Positions 54,537-63,861 of a stretch of 64,000 nt of DNA are shown piece by piece (position 1 is the stretch's first letter; each line of letters begins with the position of its first letter). Where the stretch lies: contig NZ_JBBCAS010000002.1 in the NCBI RefSeq assembly GCF_037203765.1, forward strand, positions 248,001-312,000. The letters are read 5' to 3'. Position numbers and translations under genes: made by a program. Source of the DNA: Sediminicola sp037203765 (lineage in GTDB: Bacteria > Bacteroidota > Bacteroidia > Flavobacteriales > Flavobacteriaceae). The notes beneath the pieces are model-generated. The model made no database searches and had not been told where the DNA came from. It saw only the letters and a list, made by a program, of their open reading frames with translations.

Positions 54537-55409
54537 CTATCCAGCCACTTCCTTTACTTTAAGTCCAATTTCCGCTGGAGAATCCACTACGTGAATCCCA
54601 CATTCTCTCATAATGCGTTTTTTGGCCTGGGCTGTATCATCACTACCGCCAACAATCGCACCGGCATGACCCATGGTCCTACCTGCAGGAGCAGTTTCTC
54701 CAGCGATAAAACCTACAATTGGTTTCTTGCTACCGCTAGCTTTGTACCAATGGGCAGCATCAGCTTCCAATTGACCACCGATCTCACCGATCATAACCAC
54801 ACACTGTGTCTCTGGATCGTTTATCAATAGCTCAACCGCTTCTTTAGTAGTAGTTCCAATGATTGGATCTCCACCAATTCCAATTGCTGTGGTAATTCCC
54901 AAACCTTGACGAACCACTTGGTCAGCAGCTTCATAGGTCAAAGTTCCAGATTTTGAAACAATTCCGATATTTCCTTTCTTGAAAACAAACCCTGGCATGA
55001 TACCAACTTTTGCCTCGCCTGGGGTAATAACACCAGGACAGTTAGGGCCTATCAATCTACAATTCTTATCTTTAATATAGTCGTATGCCTTCACCATATC
55101 GGCAACAGGAATACCTTCTGTAATGGTAATAATAACTTTGATACCTGCTTCAGCAGCTTCCATAATGGCGTCTGCAGCAAATGCGGGTGGTACAAAAATA
55201 ATAGTTGTATCAGCCCCTACTTTCTCAACAGCCTCTGCAACAGTATTAAAAACAGGTCTTCCCAAATGCTCTTGTCCACCTTTTCCAGGAGTAACACCAC
55301 CAACTACATTGGTTCCGTATTCGATCATTTGTTCGGCATGAAAAGTACCTTCACTACCTGTAAAACCTTGTACAATAATTTTCGAGTCCTTATTAACTAA
55401 AACGCTCAT
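54537..55409 (-). CDS. sucD: Succinyl-CoA synthetase alpha subunit
   Basis: 290 residues. CoA-binding N-terminus (IVQGFTGSEGTFHAEQM), GPNCPGVITPGE, and the phosphohistidine in GHAGAIVGG are present. It forms succinyl-CoA ligase with SucC, which is not in this window. It lies 74 bp downstream of the LpxD paralogue. Confidence 0.96.
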   Translation of the reverse strand: MSVLVNKDSKIIVQGFTGSEGTFHAEQMIEYGTNVVGGVTPGKGGQEHLGRPVFNTVAEAVEKVGADTTIIFVPPAFAADAIMEAAEAGIKVIITITEGIPVADMVKAYDYIKDKNCRLIGPNCPGVITPGEAKVGIMPGFVFKKGNIGIVSKSGTLTYEAADQVVRQGLGITTAIGIGGDPIIGTTTKEAVELLINDPETQCVVMIGEIGGQLEADAAHWYKASGSKKPIVGFIAGETAPAGRTMGHAGAIVGGSDDTAQAKKRIMRECGIHVVDSPAEIGLKVKEVAG

Positions 55410-55483
55410 TCTATATTTGGTTTATTTTTTGGTTTACAAAAATATGTCTTAAAAAACGATTTCTAAAGTATTCCCTTGCTTAT

Positions 55484-56416
55484 TTATTCCTTCAGTTTAT
55501 CCAATATGGCCGGGATCTGTTTTACATAAGCCAATTGCTTTAATTTTTCCCTTGCTTCCTCGGCCGGACTACCAAAATAATTCTTGCCTCCCTCCAATGA
55601 CTTTGCTACACCCGTTTGTGCCAGAATAACAGCTTTTTTTCCAATGGTGATACCACTGGTAACCCCTACTTGACCCCAAAGAATAACTTCATCCTCAATA
55701 ACAACGCACCCTGCTATGCCCGTTTGGGAAGCAATAAGACACTTTTCACCTATTACGGTATCATGGCCTACATGGACCTGATTGTCCAATTTGGATCCCT
55801 TTTTTATGGTGGTATCCCCAGTGACCCCTTTGTCTATGGTACACAATGCTCCTATATCCACATGATCCCCTACAACTACCCTACCCCCAGACAATAATTT
55901 GTCATAACCGGTAGGTCTATTTTTGTAATAAAAGGCATCCCCGCCAAGCACGGTCCCTGCATGAATGGTAACATGGTTTCCAATCACACAATTATCATAA
56001 ATGGAGACGTTGGAATGGATGGTGCAATGGTCCCCAATAACCACATTGTTCCCAATAAAAGCATTGGGCTGAATAATGGTATTTTTTCCAATTTTTGCAG
56101 ATGGAGCAATGTTGTTGGTCGCTTTTTCAAAAGGTCTAAAAAAGTTGGTCAACGTATTGAAATCCCTGAATGGATCATCAGAAATCAAAAGCGCCTTTCC
56201 TTCTGGGCATGCTACTTCTTTGTTGATAAGTATTACCGTTGCGTTGGAACTCAATGCCTTTTCATAATACTTGGGATGATCTACAAAAACGATATCTCCC
56301 GCTTCCACCACATGAATTTCGTTCATACCCAGTACCGGGAAATCATCATCACCAACGTATTTGGTATTGATAATGCCTGCAATTTGCTTTAAGGAATACG
56401 GAATGGGAAATTTCAT
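55484..56416 (-). CDS. LpxD-like UDP-3-O-acylglucosamine N-acyltransferase paralogue
   Basis: 310 residues from the ATG at 56416; a TTG three codons earlier is possible but sits almost inside the efp terminator. It has an LpxD-type N-terminal uridine-binding part and a left-handed beta-helix of hexapeptide repeats. The catalytic His (HVGHDTVIG) is kept. It is shorter and clearly different from the lpxD at 59244, and lies outside the main cluster after a terminator. It could add a different acyl chain to lipid A or act on another sugar. Confidence 0.85.
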   Translation of the reverse strand: MKFPIPYSLKQIAGIINTKYVGDDDFPVLGMNEIHVVEAGDIVFVDHPKYYEKALSSNATVILINKEVACPEGKALLISDDPFRDFNTLTNFFRPFEKATNNIAPSAKIGKNTIIQPNAFIGNNVVIGDHCTIHSNVSIYDNCVIGNHVTIHAGTVLGGDAFYYKNRPTGYDKLLSGGRVVVGDHVDIGALCTIDKGVTGDTTIKKGSKLDNQVHVGHDTVIGEKCLIASQTGIAGCVVIEDEVILWGQVGVTSGITIGKKAVILAQTGVAKSLEGGKNYFGSPAEEAREKLKQLAYVKQIPAILDKLKE

Positions 56417-56427
56417 AAGTGGCAATT

Positions 56428-56476
56428 AAAAAAAGGTGTTAACCACAGGAGAAATCTCCATAAGTTAAACACCTTT
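56428..56476 (-). terminator. Terminator after efp
   Basis: On the minus strand AAAGGTGTTTAAC pairs with GTTAACACCTTT, around an inner GGAG/CTCC hairpin, followed by seven Ts. It ends just before the start of the LpxD paralogue. Confidence 0.85.
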
Positions 56477-56491
56477 ACATGATTAACTAGT

Positions 56492-57058
56492 TTATTCTTT
56501 TACACGCTCCATATAAGCGCCTTTCTCAGTGTCGACTTTAATTTTATCACCTTCGTTGATGAACAAAGGAACATTCACACTTGCACCTGTTTCAACCTTG
56601 GCTGGTTTTGTGGCGTTGGTAGCGGTATTTCCCTTTACTCCAGGTTCGGTGTAGGTTACCTCCAATATTACACTGGCAGGCATATCAACAGAAAGGGGCA
56701 TGCTGTCTTCTGTATTGAACAGAATGGTTACCAACTCTCCTTCCTTTAATAGACCGGGAGCATCCAAGGCACCTTCTTGAAGGGTAATTTGGTTGTAATC
56801 ATCGGTGTTCATAAAATGATAGGTCTCACCTTCGGCATAAAGGAACTGGTAGGTTCGGGTCTCTACACGGACATCCTCAATTTTATGTCCTGCGGAAAAA
56901 GTATTATCGATCACTTTTCCTGTGGTAACACTTTTTAGTTTTGTACGAACAAAAGCTGGGCCTTTCCCTGGCTTCACGTGCAAGAATTCAATAATTTTAA
57001 AAATATCATGATTATATCTGATGCATAATCCTTTTCTAATGTCTGATGTAGATGCCAT
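56492..57058 (-). CDS. efp: Translation elongation factor P
   Basis: 188 residues in three beta-barrel domains. The loop KPGKGPA holds Lys32 at the position modified in many bacteria. TETRTYQFLYAEGETYHFM-like strands and the C-terminal VPLFINEGDKIKVDTEKGAYMERV are typical. It rescues ribosomes stalled on polyproline. No epmA/epmB-type modification genes are nearby. Confidence 0.96.
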   Translation of the reverse strand: MASTSDIRKGLCIRYNHDIFKIIEFLHVKPGKGPAFVRTKLKSVTTGKVIDNTFSAGHKIEDVRVETRTYQFLYAEGETYHFMNTDDYNQITLQEGALDAPGLLKEGELVTILFNTEDSMPLSVDMPASVILEVTYTEPGVKGNTATNATKPAKVETGASVNVPLFINEGDKIKVDTEKGAYMERVKE

Positions 57059-57063
57059 ATAAA

Positions 57064-57849
57064 TTAATTTGTACTAAAATATCCTTTCATGATCCCTCGT
57101 TGTGAATCTCTTATAAACTGTAAAATTTCGTCCCTTTCAGGTGTTGCTTCCATCTCTGCCTCTATAATCTGGGCAGCCTGGGAATTATTGTAATTTTTTT
57201 GGTATAGAATCCTATAGATATTCTGGATCTCTCTGATCTTATCCGATTCAAAACCCCTTCGTCTGAGTCCGACCGAATTGATACCTACATAAGACAAGGG
57301 TTCCCTTGCCGCCTTTACGAATGGAGGAACGTCTTTTCTTACCAAGGAACCCCCTGTCACAAACGCATGGTGCCCAATGGACACAAATTGGTGCACGGCG
57401 ACCAGACCTGCCAAGACCACATTATCACCAATAGTGACATGACCGGCCAAGGTAGAGTTATTGGAAAAGATACAATTGTCTCCAATAAAACAATCATGGG
57501 CCACGTGACAGTATGCCATTATGAGGCAATTCTTACCTATTTTGGTCTTCATACGGTCCGAAGTTCCCTTGTTAATCGTGGCACACTCCCTTATGGTAGT
57601 ATTGTCCCCGATCTCCACGGTAGTTTCTTCCCCTTTATATTTTAAGTCCTGGGGGGATGCCGAGATAACGGCCCCTGGAAAAATATTGCAATTTTTACCT
57701 ATTCGTGCACCTTCCATGATAGTGACATTGGATCCAATCCAAGTCCCCTCTCCGATAACAACATTATTATGAATAGTAGTAAACGGCTCCACCACCACAT
57801 TCTTGGCGATTTTTGCCCCTGGATGTATATACGCCAGTGGTTGGTTCAT
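57064..57849 (-). CDS. lpxA: UDP-N-acetylglucosamine acyltransferase
   Basis: 261 residues. Hexapeptide-repeat beta-helix, with the catalytic His in YCHVAHDCFIGDN and the C-terminal helical domain (RRGFESDKIREIQNIYRILYQ). It transfers a 3-hydroxyacyl chain from ACP to UDP-GlcNAc, the first step of lipid A. It starts 1 bp after the lpxC-fabZ stop. Confidence 0.96.
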   Translation of the reverse strand: MNQPLAYIHPGAKIAKNVVVEPFTTIHNNVVIGEGTWIGSNVTIMEGARIGKNCNIFPGAVISASPQDLKYKGEETTVEIGDNTTIRECATINKGTSDRMKTKIGKNCLIMAYCHVAHDCFIGDNCIFSNNSTLAGHVTIGDNVVLAGLVAVHQFVSIGHHAFVTGGSLVRKDVPPFVKAAREPLSYVGINSVGLRRRGFESDKIREIQNIYRILYQKNYNNSQAAQIIEAEMEATPERDEILQFIRDSQRGIMKGYFSTN

Positions 57850-57850
57850 A

Positions 57851-59251
57851 TTATTTCTTTTTTGCTATTTGTGCCATCATTTCTGCCTCGCAAACCAATT
57901 TTCCATTAGCATAAGCGTAGGCCTGCATATGGCATATTCCCCTTCTAATTGGGGTGATCAGGCTACAGTGGAATATTAATGTGTCACCTGGCAATACTTT
58001 TTGTTTGAATTTCACATTATCGATCTTCATAAAGAAGGTCAGGTAATTTTCTGGATCTGGAACGGTACTCAATACCAATATCCCTCCCGTTTGTGCCATG
58101 GCCTCTACTTGTAAAACTCCAGGCATAACAGGAGCATCAGGGAAATGACCTACGAAGAATGGTTCGTTCATCGTCACATTTTTCATCCCCACCACATGGC
58201 TATCGGATAGTTCCAATATTCTATCGATCAATAGGAATGGAGGTCTATGCGGCAACATGGCCATAATTTGATGAATATCCATCAATGGTGGCTGGTTTAG
58301 ATCATAGGAAGGAATATTGTTCCTTCTTTCCATTTTTATCATCTTGGACATTTTCTGAGCAAATTGGGTATTTACAAAGTGTCCTGGTTTATTTGCAATG
58401 ACCTTTCCTCTGATCCTTGTGCCTATCAGGGCAAGATCTCCAATGACATCCAACAATTTATGTCTGGCCGCCTCATTCGGATGATGCAAGGTAAGATTGT
58501 CCAATATTCCATTCGGCTTTACCGAAAGTTTATCTTTTTTGAAAGCTTTTTGAAGCTTAACCATGGTAGCATCGGAAATCTCCTTGTCCACATAAACAAT
58601 GGCATTGTTAAGGTCTCCACCTTTGATCAAACCATGCTCTAGCAACGTTTCCAATTCATGTAAAAAACTAAAAGTCCTAGCAGGTGCAATTTCGGTCTTA
58701 AAATCAGATAAACGATCCAATGTAGCATTTTGGGTTCCCAAAACTTTGGTCCCAAAATCAACCATAGTGGTCACTTGGTATTCGTCTGAAGGCAAAATGG
58801 TTATTTCACTTCCCGTAGCCTCATCCTTATATGAGATGACTTCCTTTACTATATACTCATCCCTCACGGCTTCTTGTTCCATGATGCCTGCTTTTTCCAA
58901 AGCTTCGATGAAATATTTGGAGGAACCGTCCATAATTGGCGGTTCGGAAGAATTCAACTCAATCAGGACGTTGTCAATTTCCAACCCTACCAATGCCGCC
59001 AATACGTGCTCGGAAGTTTGGATCTTGACACCATTTTTTTCCAAATTGGTGCCACGTTGGGTATTGACCACATAATTGGCATCTGCCTCTATGATGGGCT
59101 CTCCTTCCAGATCAACTCTTTTGAAGGCATAGCCATGGTTTTCAGGAGCGGGCACAAATTTCATTGTGACATTCTCACCGGTATGTAATCCAACACCGGA
59201 CAGTGTAATCTCCTTCTCTATAGTCCTTTGTTTTGCAGTAGTTTTACTCAC
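57851..59251 (-). CDS. lpxC/fabZ: Fused UDP-3-O-acyl-GlcNAc deacetylase / 3-hydroxyacyl-ACP dehydratase
   Basis: 466 residues: LpxC (about 1-300) with zinc ligands in TSEHVLAAL and HHPNEAARHKLLDVIGD, fused to FabZ (about 320-466) with LPHRPPFLLIDRI and GHFPDAPVMPGVLQVEAMAQ. This fusion is characteristic of Bacteroidota. It catalyses the committed lipid A step and fatty acid dehydration. The start is GTG at 59251, inside the lpxD 3' end (8-bp overlap). Confidence 0.96.
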   Translation of the reverse strand: MSKTTAKQRTIEKEITLSGVGLHTGENVTMKFVPAPENHGYAFKRVDLEGEPIIEADANYVVNTQRGTNLEKNGVKIQTSEHVLAALVGLEIDNVLIELNSSEPPIMDGSSKYFIEALEKAGIMEQEAVRDEYIVKEVISYKDEATGSEITILPSDEYQVTTMVDFGTKVLGTQNATLDRLSDFKTEIAPARTFSFLHELETLLEHGLIKGGDLNNAIVYVDKEISDATMVKLQKAFKKDKLSVKPNGILDNLTLHHPNEAARHKLLDVIGDLALIGTRIRGKVIANKPGHFVNTQFAQKMSKMIKMERRNNIPSYDLNQPPLMDIHQIMAMLPHRPPFLLIDRILELSDSHVVGMKNVTMNEPFFVGHFPDAPVMPGVLQVEAMAQTGGILVLSTVPDPENYLTFFMKIDNVKFKQKVLPGDTLIFHCSLITPIRRGICHMQAYAYANGKLVCEAEMMAQIAKKK

Positions 59252-60272
59252 TGGTTTTATTTTTTTCTAGTTCTTCCAATCTATTGACAAGCTTCGGTAA
59301 ATTCTTGAAATGTACGTAGGATTTATTGAAATCCCCATAATGAAGGGAAGGAGATCCTTGTAAAATTTCACCATCCTTGATATTTCTACCAATTCCGGAT
59401 TGAGCCTGTATCTTTACCCTATCTCCAATGACAATATGGCCAACAATGCCAACTTGCCCTCCTATCATGCAATTTTTACCTATTTTGGTTGATCCCGCAA
59501 TTCCCGTCTGAGCGGCGATTACGGTATGCTCTCCAATTTCCACATTATGTGCAATTTGGATTTGGTTATCTAATTTAACACCTTTTCTTAAAATAGTTGA
59601 CCCCAATGTTGCCCTATCTATGGTGGTCCCTGCCCCAACGTCCACGTTATCCTCTAAAATCACATTCCCAGTCTGTGGAATTTTGGTAAATTCCCCGTTG
59701 CCATTGGGTGCAAAACCAAATCCGTCTGCCCCAAGCACTACACCGCTGTGTATCACACAATTATTGCCAATACGCGTATCCGAGTATATTTTGGCACCTG
59801 CAAAAACAGTCACATTGTTCCCTATGCTAACATGGTCCCCAATATAGACATTGGGGTAAATTTTTACGTTGTCACCTACTTTTACATGCTCTCCTAAATA
59901 AGAAAAGGCCCCTAGGTAAAATCCGCTTCCGTACGTTACAGATTCGGAAAGGAAAACTGGGTTTTCAATGCCTGTCTTAATAATATTTTTTGCTTGGTTG
60001 TAATACTCCAATAATTTGGAAAATGACTCATAGGCATCATCAACCTTGATCAGGGTAGTCTTTAAAACATGCTCCGGCTTAAAGTTTCTATTGACAATAG
60101 TGATGGAAGCCTCGGTAGAATAAATGTAGGGGGTATATTTGGGATTGGCCAAAAAAGTCAGGGAACCATCTTCCCCTTCCTCTATTTTGGACAGCTTGTG
60201 CACAGTTATTTCAGGGTTACCTTCAACCTCACCTTCCAAAATACCCGCAATCTGGCTAGCTGTAAATTTCAT
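59244..60272 (-). CDS. lpxD: UDP-3-O-(3-hydroxyacyl)glucosamine N-acyltransferase
   Basis: 342 residues. N-terminal uridine-binding domain (TFLANPKYTPYI), then a beta-helix with catalytic His in QIQIAHNVEIG and a C-terminal helix. It adds the N-linked acyl chain to lipid A. It is the first gene of the lpx cluster after the HD gene. Confidence 0.96.
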   Translation of the reverse strand: MKFTASQIAGILEGEVEGNPEITVHKLSKIEEGEDGSLTFLANPKYTPYIYSTEASITIVNRNFKPEHVLKTTLIKVDDAYESFSKLLEYYNQAKNIIKTGIENPVFLSESVTYGSGFYLGAFSYLGEHVKVGDNVKIYPNVYIGDHVSIGNNVTVFAGAKIYSDTRIGNNCVIHSGVVLGADGFGFAPNGNGEFTKIPQTGNVILEDNVDVGAGTTIDRATLGSTILRKGVKLDNQIQIAHNVEIGEHTVIAAQTGIAGSTKIGKNCMIGGQVGIVGHIVIGDRVKIQAQSGIGRNIKDGEILQGSPSLHYGDFNKSYVHFKNLPKLVNRLEELEKNKTSE

Positions 60273-60295
60273 GAGGACAAAAGTAAGAAAAATTG

Positions 60296-61531
60296 TTAAA
60301 CGTCAACTTTGGGATAACAGATATAATATTTCGTGACTGTTTTGGATAGCGCTTTTAAATTTAGATGGTCGGAAGCCTTGGCCACATCGGTGATTCTGCC
60401 ATTTCTTCGCACGATATTGATGTTTTGTCTGTCTTGGTCGTAGGCCTTATTGCCTATCTCTCCGCTAAAAACAAAATAGGCAGTTTCCTGGTCCGTGAGC
60501 TCATGGGAGTTTTGAAATTTTTGGAATTGTTTTTTAAGCTTTTCAGGATCAATGGGTTTATTCTTCATTTTGATGGTCAGCAGCTTCCTATTGATGATCA
60601 TGTCGCATAATTTTGAAAGGACAAAATCCGGATGATCTACCCATAATTTGATGGCGGAAAGGATATCCACATCGTCTAATTTGGCAAAAATCTCCAAAGT
60701 TTCATCATCAAAATTATCTTCATTGATCTTGTGTTGAATGAAGAACAACAAGGATTTGCTACAGTGCACCGTTTCTCCCTTATCCAGAAGTTCCTTGGCC
60801 CTTTTTAAAACGCTGATCAATAATTTTTCGGCCACCAGGCCCGTTTTGTGCAGATACACCTGCCAGTACATGAAACGTCTGGCCATTAGAAATTTCTCTA
60901 CGGAGTAAATTCCTTTTTCTTCTACCACCAATTCCCCATCTACCACATTGAGCATGGTGATCATTCGCTCAGAACTCACATTTCCTTCGGCTACACCGGT
61001 ATAAAAACTATCTCTTTTGAGGTAATCCATCCGGTCCATATCAAGCTGACTGGACACCAATTGGTTCAAGAATTTTTTGGGATAGGCTCTATTGAAGATT
61101 TGTATGGCTGTAGTTAAACTTCCGTTAAACTTCTTATTCAGTTTCTCCATAAAGAGCAATGAAATATGCTCATGGCTCACCCCTTCCACGATGCTATGCT
61201 CCATGGCATGGGAAAACGGCCCATGTCCTATGTCATGCAATAAAATGGCACATAAAAGCCCCTCTTCTTCTTTGGGCGTAATCTCAACCTTCTTGAAACG
61301 AAGCACTTGGATGGCTTTTTGCATAAGATGCATACAGCCCAAGGCATGGTGGAACCTGGTATGGGTAGCTCCAGGGTAAACCAAGTAAGAGAGACCCATT
61401 TGGGAGATCCTTCTCAATCGCTGAAAATAAGGTTCGGCAATGAGGTCAAATATTAAGGTATTGGGAATGCTAATAAATCCGTAAATTGGATCATTAAATA
61501 TTTTAAGTTTGTTTGATTTAATCAAAATCAC
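60296..61531 (-). CDS. HD-domain phosphohydrolase (dNTPase/SAMHD1-like)
   Basis: 411 residues. HD motif residues are in RFHHALGC, LLHDIGHGPFSHAME and SHEH, with further metal ligand Asp in SQLDMDRMDYLKRDS. The fold is that of dNTP triphosphohydrolases or SAMHD1-like proteins. The start is GTG at 61531, just before NKLKIFNDPIYGF, which is the conserved N-terminus. It is divergent from porX (31 bp). The substrate is unknown. Confidence 0.9.
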   Translation of the reverse strand: MILIKSNKLKIFNDPIYGFISIPNTLIFDLIAEPYFQRLRRISQMGLSYLVYPGATHTRFHHALGCMHLMQKAIQVLRFKKVEITPKEEEGLLCAILLHDIGHGPFSHAMEHSIVEGVSHEHISLLFMEKLNKKFNGSLTTAIQIFNRAYPKKFLNQLVSSQLDMDRMDYLKRDSFYTGVAEGNVSSERMITMLNVVDGELVVEEKGIYSVEKFLMARRFMYWQVYLHKTGLVAEKLLISVLKRAKELLDKGETVHCSKSLLFFIQHKINEDNFDDETLEIFAKLDDVDILSAIKLWVDHPDFVLSKLCDMIINRKLLTIKMKNKPIDPEKLKKQFQKFQNSHELTDQETAYFVFSGEIGNKAYDQDRQNINIVRRNGRITDVAKASDHLNLKALSKTVTKYYICYPKVDV

Positions 61532-61562
61532 GAATCTTTAAGGCAGCAAATATAAGCACTAA

Positions 61563-63107
61563 ATGAACAAGATTACAATCCTATGGGTAGATGATGAAAT
61601 TGATCTGCTTAAACCACATATCATATTCCTAGAAAGCAAAAATTACGAAGTGATCACCTGTTTAAGTGGACAGGAAGCCTTGGAGGAACTCACAAAGAGC
61701 AAGGTAGACATCGTTTTTTTGGATGAAAATATGCCTGGAATCTCTGGCTTGGAAACCTTGAACGAAATAAAGGTGATCAATGCCTCCCTTCCTGTGGTCA
61801 TGATCACCAAAAGCGAAGAGGAGTTTATCATGGAGGAGGCCATAGGCTCCAAAATTGCCGATTATCTCATCAAACCGGTAAACCCTAACCAGATACTATT
61901 ATCCCTCAAAAAGAACTTGGACCATTCCAGATTGGTTTCTGAGAAGACCACAGCCAATTACCAGCAAGAATTTAGGAAGATATCCATGGACCTCTCCATG
62001 GTGAACTCCTATGGAGAATGGGCCGAATTATACAAAAAACTCATTTATTGGGAATTGCGATTGGAGGAAATTGAAGATTCCGGAATGTTCGAGATCCTGG
62101 AATCACAGAAGGTCGAGGCCAATGCCCAGTTCTGCAAATTCATGGAGAAAAACTATGAGGACTGGTACCAGGGGGGCGATGCCCCAGTAATGTCCCATAC
62201 CTTGTTTAAGGAGTTGGTAAAACCAGAATTGAAGGACAGCAAAACCTTACTGTTGGTCATCGATAATTTAAGGTATGACCAATGGTTGGCCTTTGAAGAT
62301 ACTTTGAACACCTTTTACAAAAAGAAAAAGGAACTACCTTATTATAGTATACTTCCAACAGCGACCCAATATGCCAGGAATGCCATCTTTTCGGGGTTGA
62401 CGCCCTTGGATATGGAAAAGAAGTACCCAGATTGGTGGAAAAACGATACCGATGAGGGGGGTAAGAATTTATTTGAAGCAGATTTCCTGGGGGCACAAAT
62501 AAAAAGATTGGGATTGGACCTCCAATGGGACTACCATAAAATTAGCAGCTTAAAACAGGGCAGGCAATTATCCCAAAATTTTAAATCGCACAAGGATAAT
62601 GACCTAACGGTCATTGTTTATAATTTTGTGGATATGCTCTCACATTCAAGGACAGAAATGGAAGTGATCAAGGAACTGGCATCCAATGATAAGGCGTATA
62701 GGTCTTTGACCCTGAGTTGGTTTAAGAACTCGCCTTTATTGGAAATCATACAACAGGCGCAAAATATGGGGCTAAAATTGATCATAACCACAGACCATGG
62801 GACCATCAACGTAAAACAGCCCTCCAAGGTTATAGGCGATAAGGAAACCAGTCTTAATTTAAGGTATAAAACTGGAAGGAGCCTAACCTATGAGGAAAAA
62901 GATGTTCTGGAAATTAAAAATCCCAAGGATGTCCATTTGCCCAACATCAATGTGAGCAGTTCCTTTATTTTTGCCAAGAACGATTTGTTTTTTGCCTATC
63001 CCAACAACTATAACCATTATGTAAGTTATTACAGGAATACCTATCAGCACGGTGGTGTTTCTTTGGAAGAGGTAATTATTCCTTTTGTTGTATTGGAGCC
63101 CAGGTAA
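61563..63107 (+). CDS. porX: PorX: T9SS regulator with receiver and PglZ domain
   Basis: 514 residues: an N-terminal receiver with Asp54 (IVFLDENMPG) and Lys107 (IKPVNP), a helical linker, and a C-terminal PglZ/alkaline-phosphatase-like domain with VIDNLRYDQW, the Thr in PTATQYARNA, DMLSHSR, TTDHGT and YQHGG. PorX acts with PorY and sigma factor SigP to control type IX secretion in Bacteroidota, and its PglZ domain is reported to hydrolyse cyclic or linear oligonucleotides. The other por genes are not in this window. Confidence 0.95.
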   Translation: MNKITILWVDDEIDLLKPHIIFLESKNYEVITCLSGQEALEELTKSKVDIVFLDENMPGISGLETLNEIKVINASLPVVMITKSEEEFIMEEAIGSKIADYLIKPVNPNQILLSLKKNLDHSRLVSEKTTANYQQEFRKISMDLSMVNSYGEWAELYKKLIYWELRLEEIEDSGMFEILESQKVEANAQFCKFMEKNYEDWYQGGDAPVMSHTLFKELVKPELKDSKTLLLVIDNLRYDQWLAFEDTLNTFYKKKKELPYYSILPTATQYARNAIFSGLTPLDMEKKYPDWWKNDTDEGGKNLFEADFLGAQIKRLGLDLQWDYHKISSLKQGRQLSQNFKSHKDNDLTVIVYNFVDMLSHSRTEMEVIKELASNDKAYRSLTLSWFKNSPLLEIIQQAQNMGLKLIITTDHGTINVKQPSKVIGDKETSLNLRYKTGRSLTYEEKDVLEIKNPKDVHLPNINVSSSFIFAKNDLFFAYPNNYNHYVSYYRNTYQHGGVSLEEVIIPFVVLEPR

Positions 63108-63127
63108 TTAGATTAGATCATATTTTT

Positions 63128-63532
63128 ATGTTGTATACAGAAAGAGAGTTGCCCTTGGTGGCACAGAAGATTGTAGAAACAGCCAAGTCTAAGGTGCTAT
63201 GTTTCCATGGGGCCATGGGGGCGGGCAAAACCACTTTGATCAAAGCTTTGGTCAAGGTTCTGGGTGCATCGGGCAATGCCAACAGCCCTACATTTGGTAT
63301 CGTGAACGAATATCATACAGATTCCAATGAGTTGTTGGGATATCATTTTGATTTTTATCGATTGAACAAAGAGGAAGAAGCTCTGGATCTGGGGATTGAA
63401 GAGTATTTGTTTTCCGGGGCTTGGGTTTTTATAGAATGGCCGGAAAAGGTATCTTCTTATATTCCTGAGGATTGCACCCATCTTTATATCGAAATAAAGG
63501 ATCAAAAGACAAGAGAATTAAATTTCGGTTAA
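63128..63532 (+). CDS. tsaE: tRNA t6A modification ATPase
   Basis: 134 residues with Walker A GAMGAGKTT (28-36) and the TsaE motifs SPTFGIVNEY, HFDFYRL and FIEWPEKV. It works with TsaB and TsaD in threonylcarbamoyladenosine formation at A37. It starts 20 bp after porX and probably shares its transcript. Confidence 0.95.
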   Translation: MLYTERELPLVAQKIVETAKSKVLCFHGAMGAGKTTLIKALVKVLGASGNANSPTFGIVNEYHTDSNELLGYHFDFYRLNKEEEALDLGIEEYLFSGAWVFIEWPEKVSSYIPEDCTHLYIEIKDQKTRELNFG

Positions 63533-63801
63533 AATTGCCCTTCTTTTTTATGTGCCAAGCTTCTGAGTCACCACTTAGAGCTAACTGGTTTTGCCATAAT
63601 TTTTAAGCCAATGGAGTAAGTAATCATTGCTGATTAAGACTACATTCTTAAATTTAGAGTAATTAGTTTATAACTAAAATTTTGTTAAAAACGGCACCAT
63701 CTATACAGAATAAACTACCAAAAATGAAGAATAAGCCCTACAAACAACAAAAATAATCGCATTTAATCCTATTTTTTATTTTATACCACTCATTATTTAC
63801 G

Positions 63802-63809
63802 TATATTTG
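63802..63809 (+). promoter_or_regulatory. Candidate -7 box for the HTH gene
   Basis: TATATTTG matches TAnnTTTG, 52 bp before the ATG. There is no clear -33 TTG at the expected spacing. Confidence 0.35.
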
Positions 63810-63828
63810 TTTGTATATTCGATAACAA

Positions 63829-63846
63829 TATAGATTGAAATCTATA
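63829..63846. promoter_or_regulatory. Inverted repeat, possible operator of the HTH gene
   Basis: TATAGATT and AATCTATA form 8-bp arms with a 2-bp spacer, between the -7 box and the ATG. It is suited to binding a dimeric repressor, most simply the adjacent HTH protein. Confidence 0.45.
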
Positions 63847-63861
63847 ATTAAATCCTCCATT

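Larger units (their letters stand above)
63533..63861. other. 329-bp AT-rich intergenic region
   Basis: No gene or RNA is supported. It holds a TATATTTG box and a palindrome before the HTH gene, listed separately. Confidence 0.6.

Noticed and set aside
55484..56425. Start of the LpxD paralogue at 56425
   Set aside because: That codon is TTG; the ATG at 56416 is a better start and leaves the conserved part unchanged.
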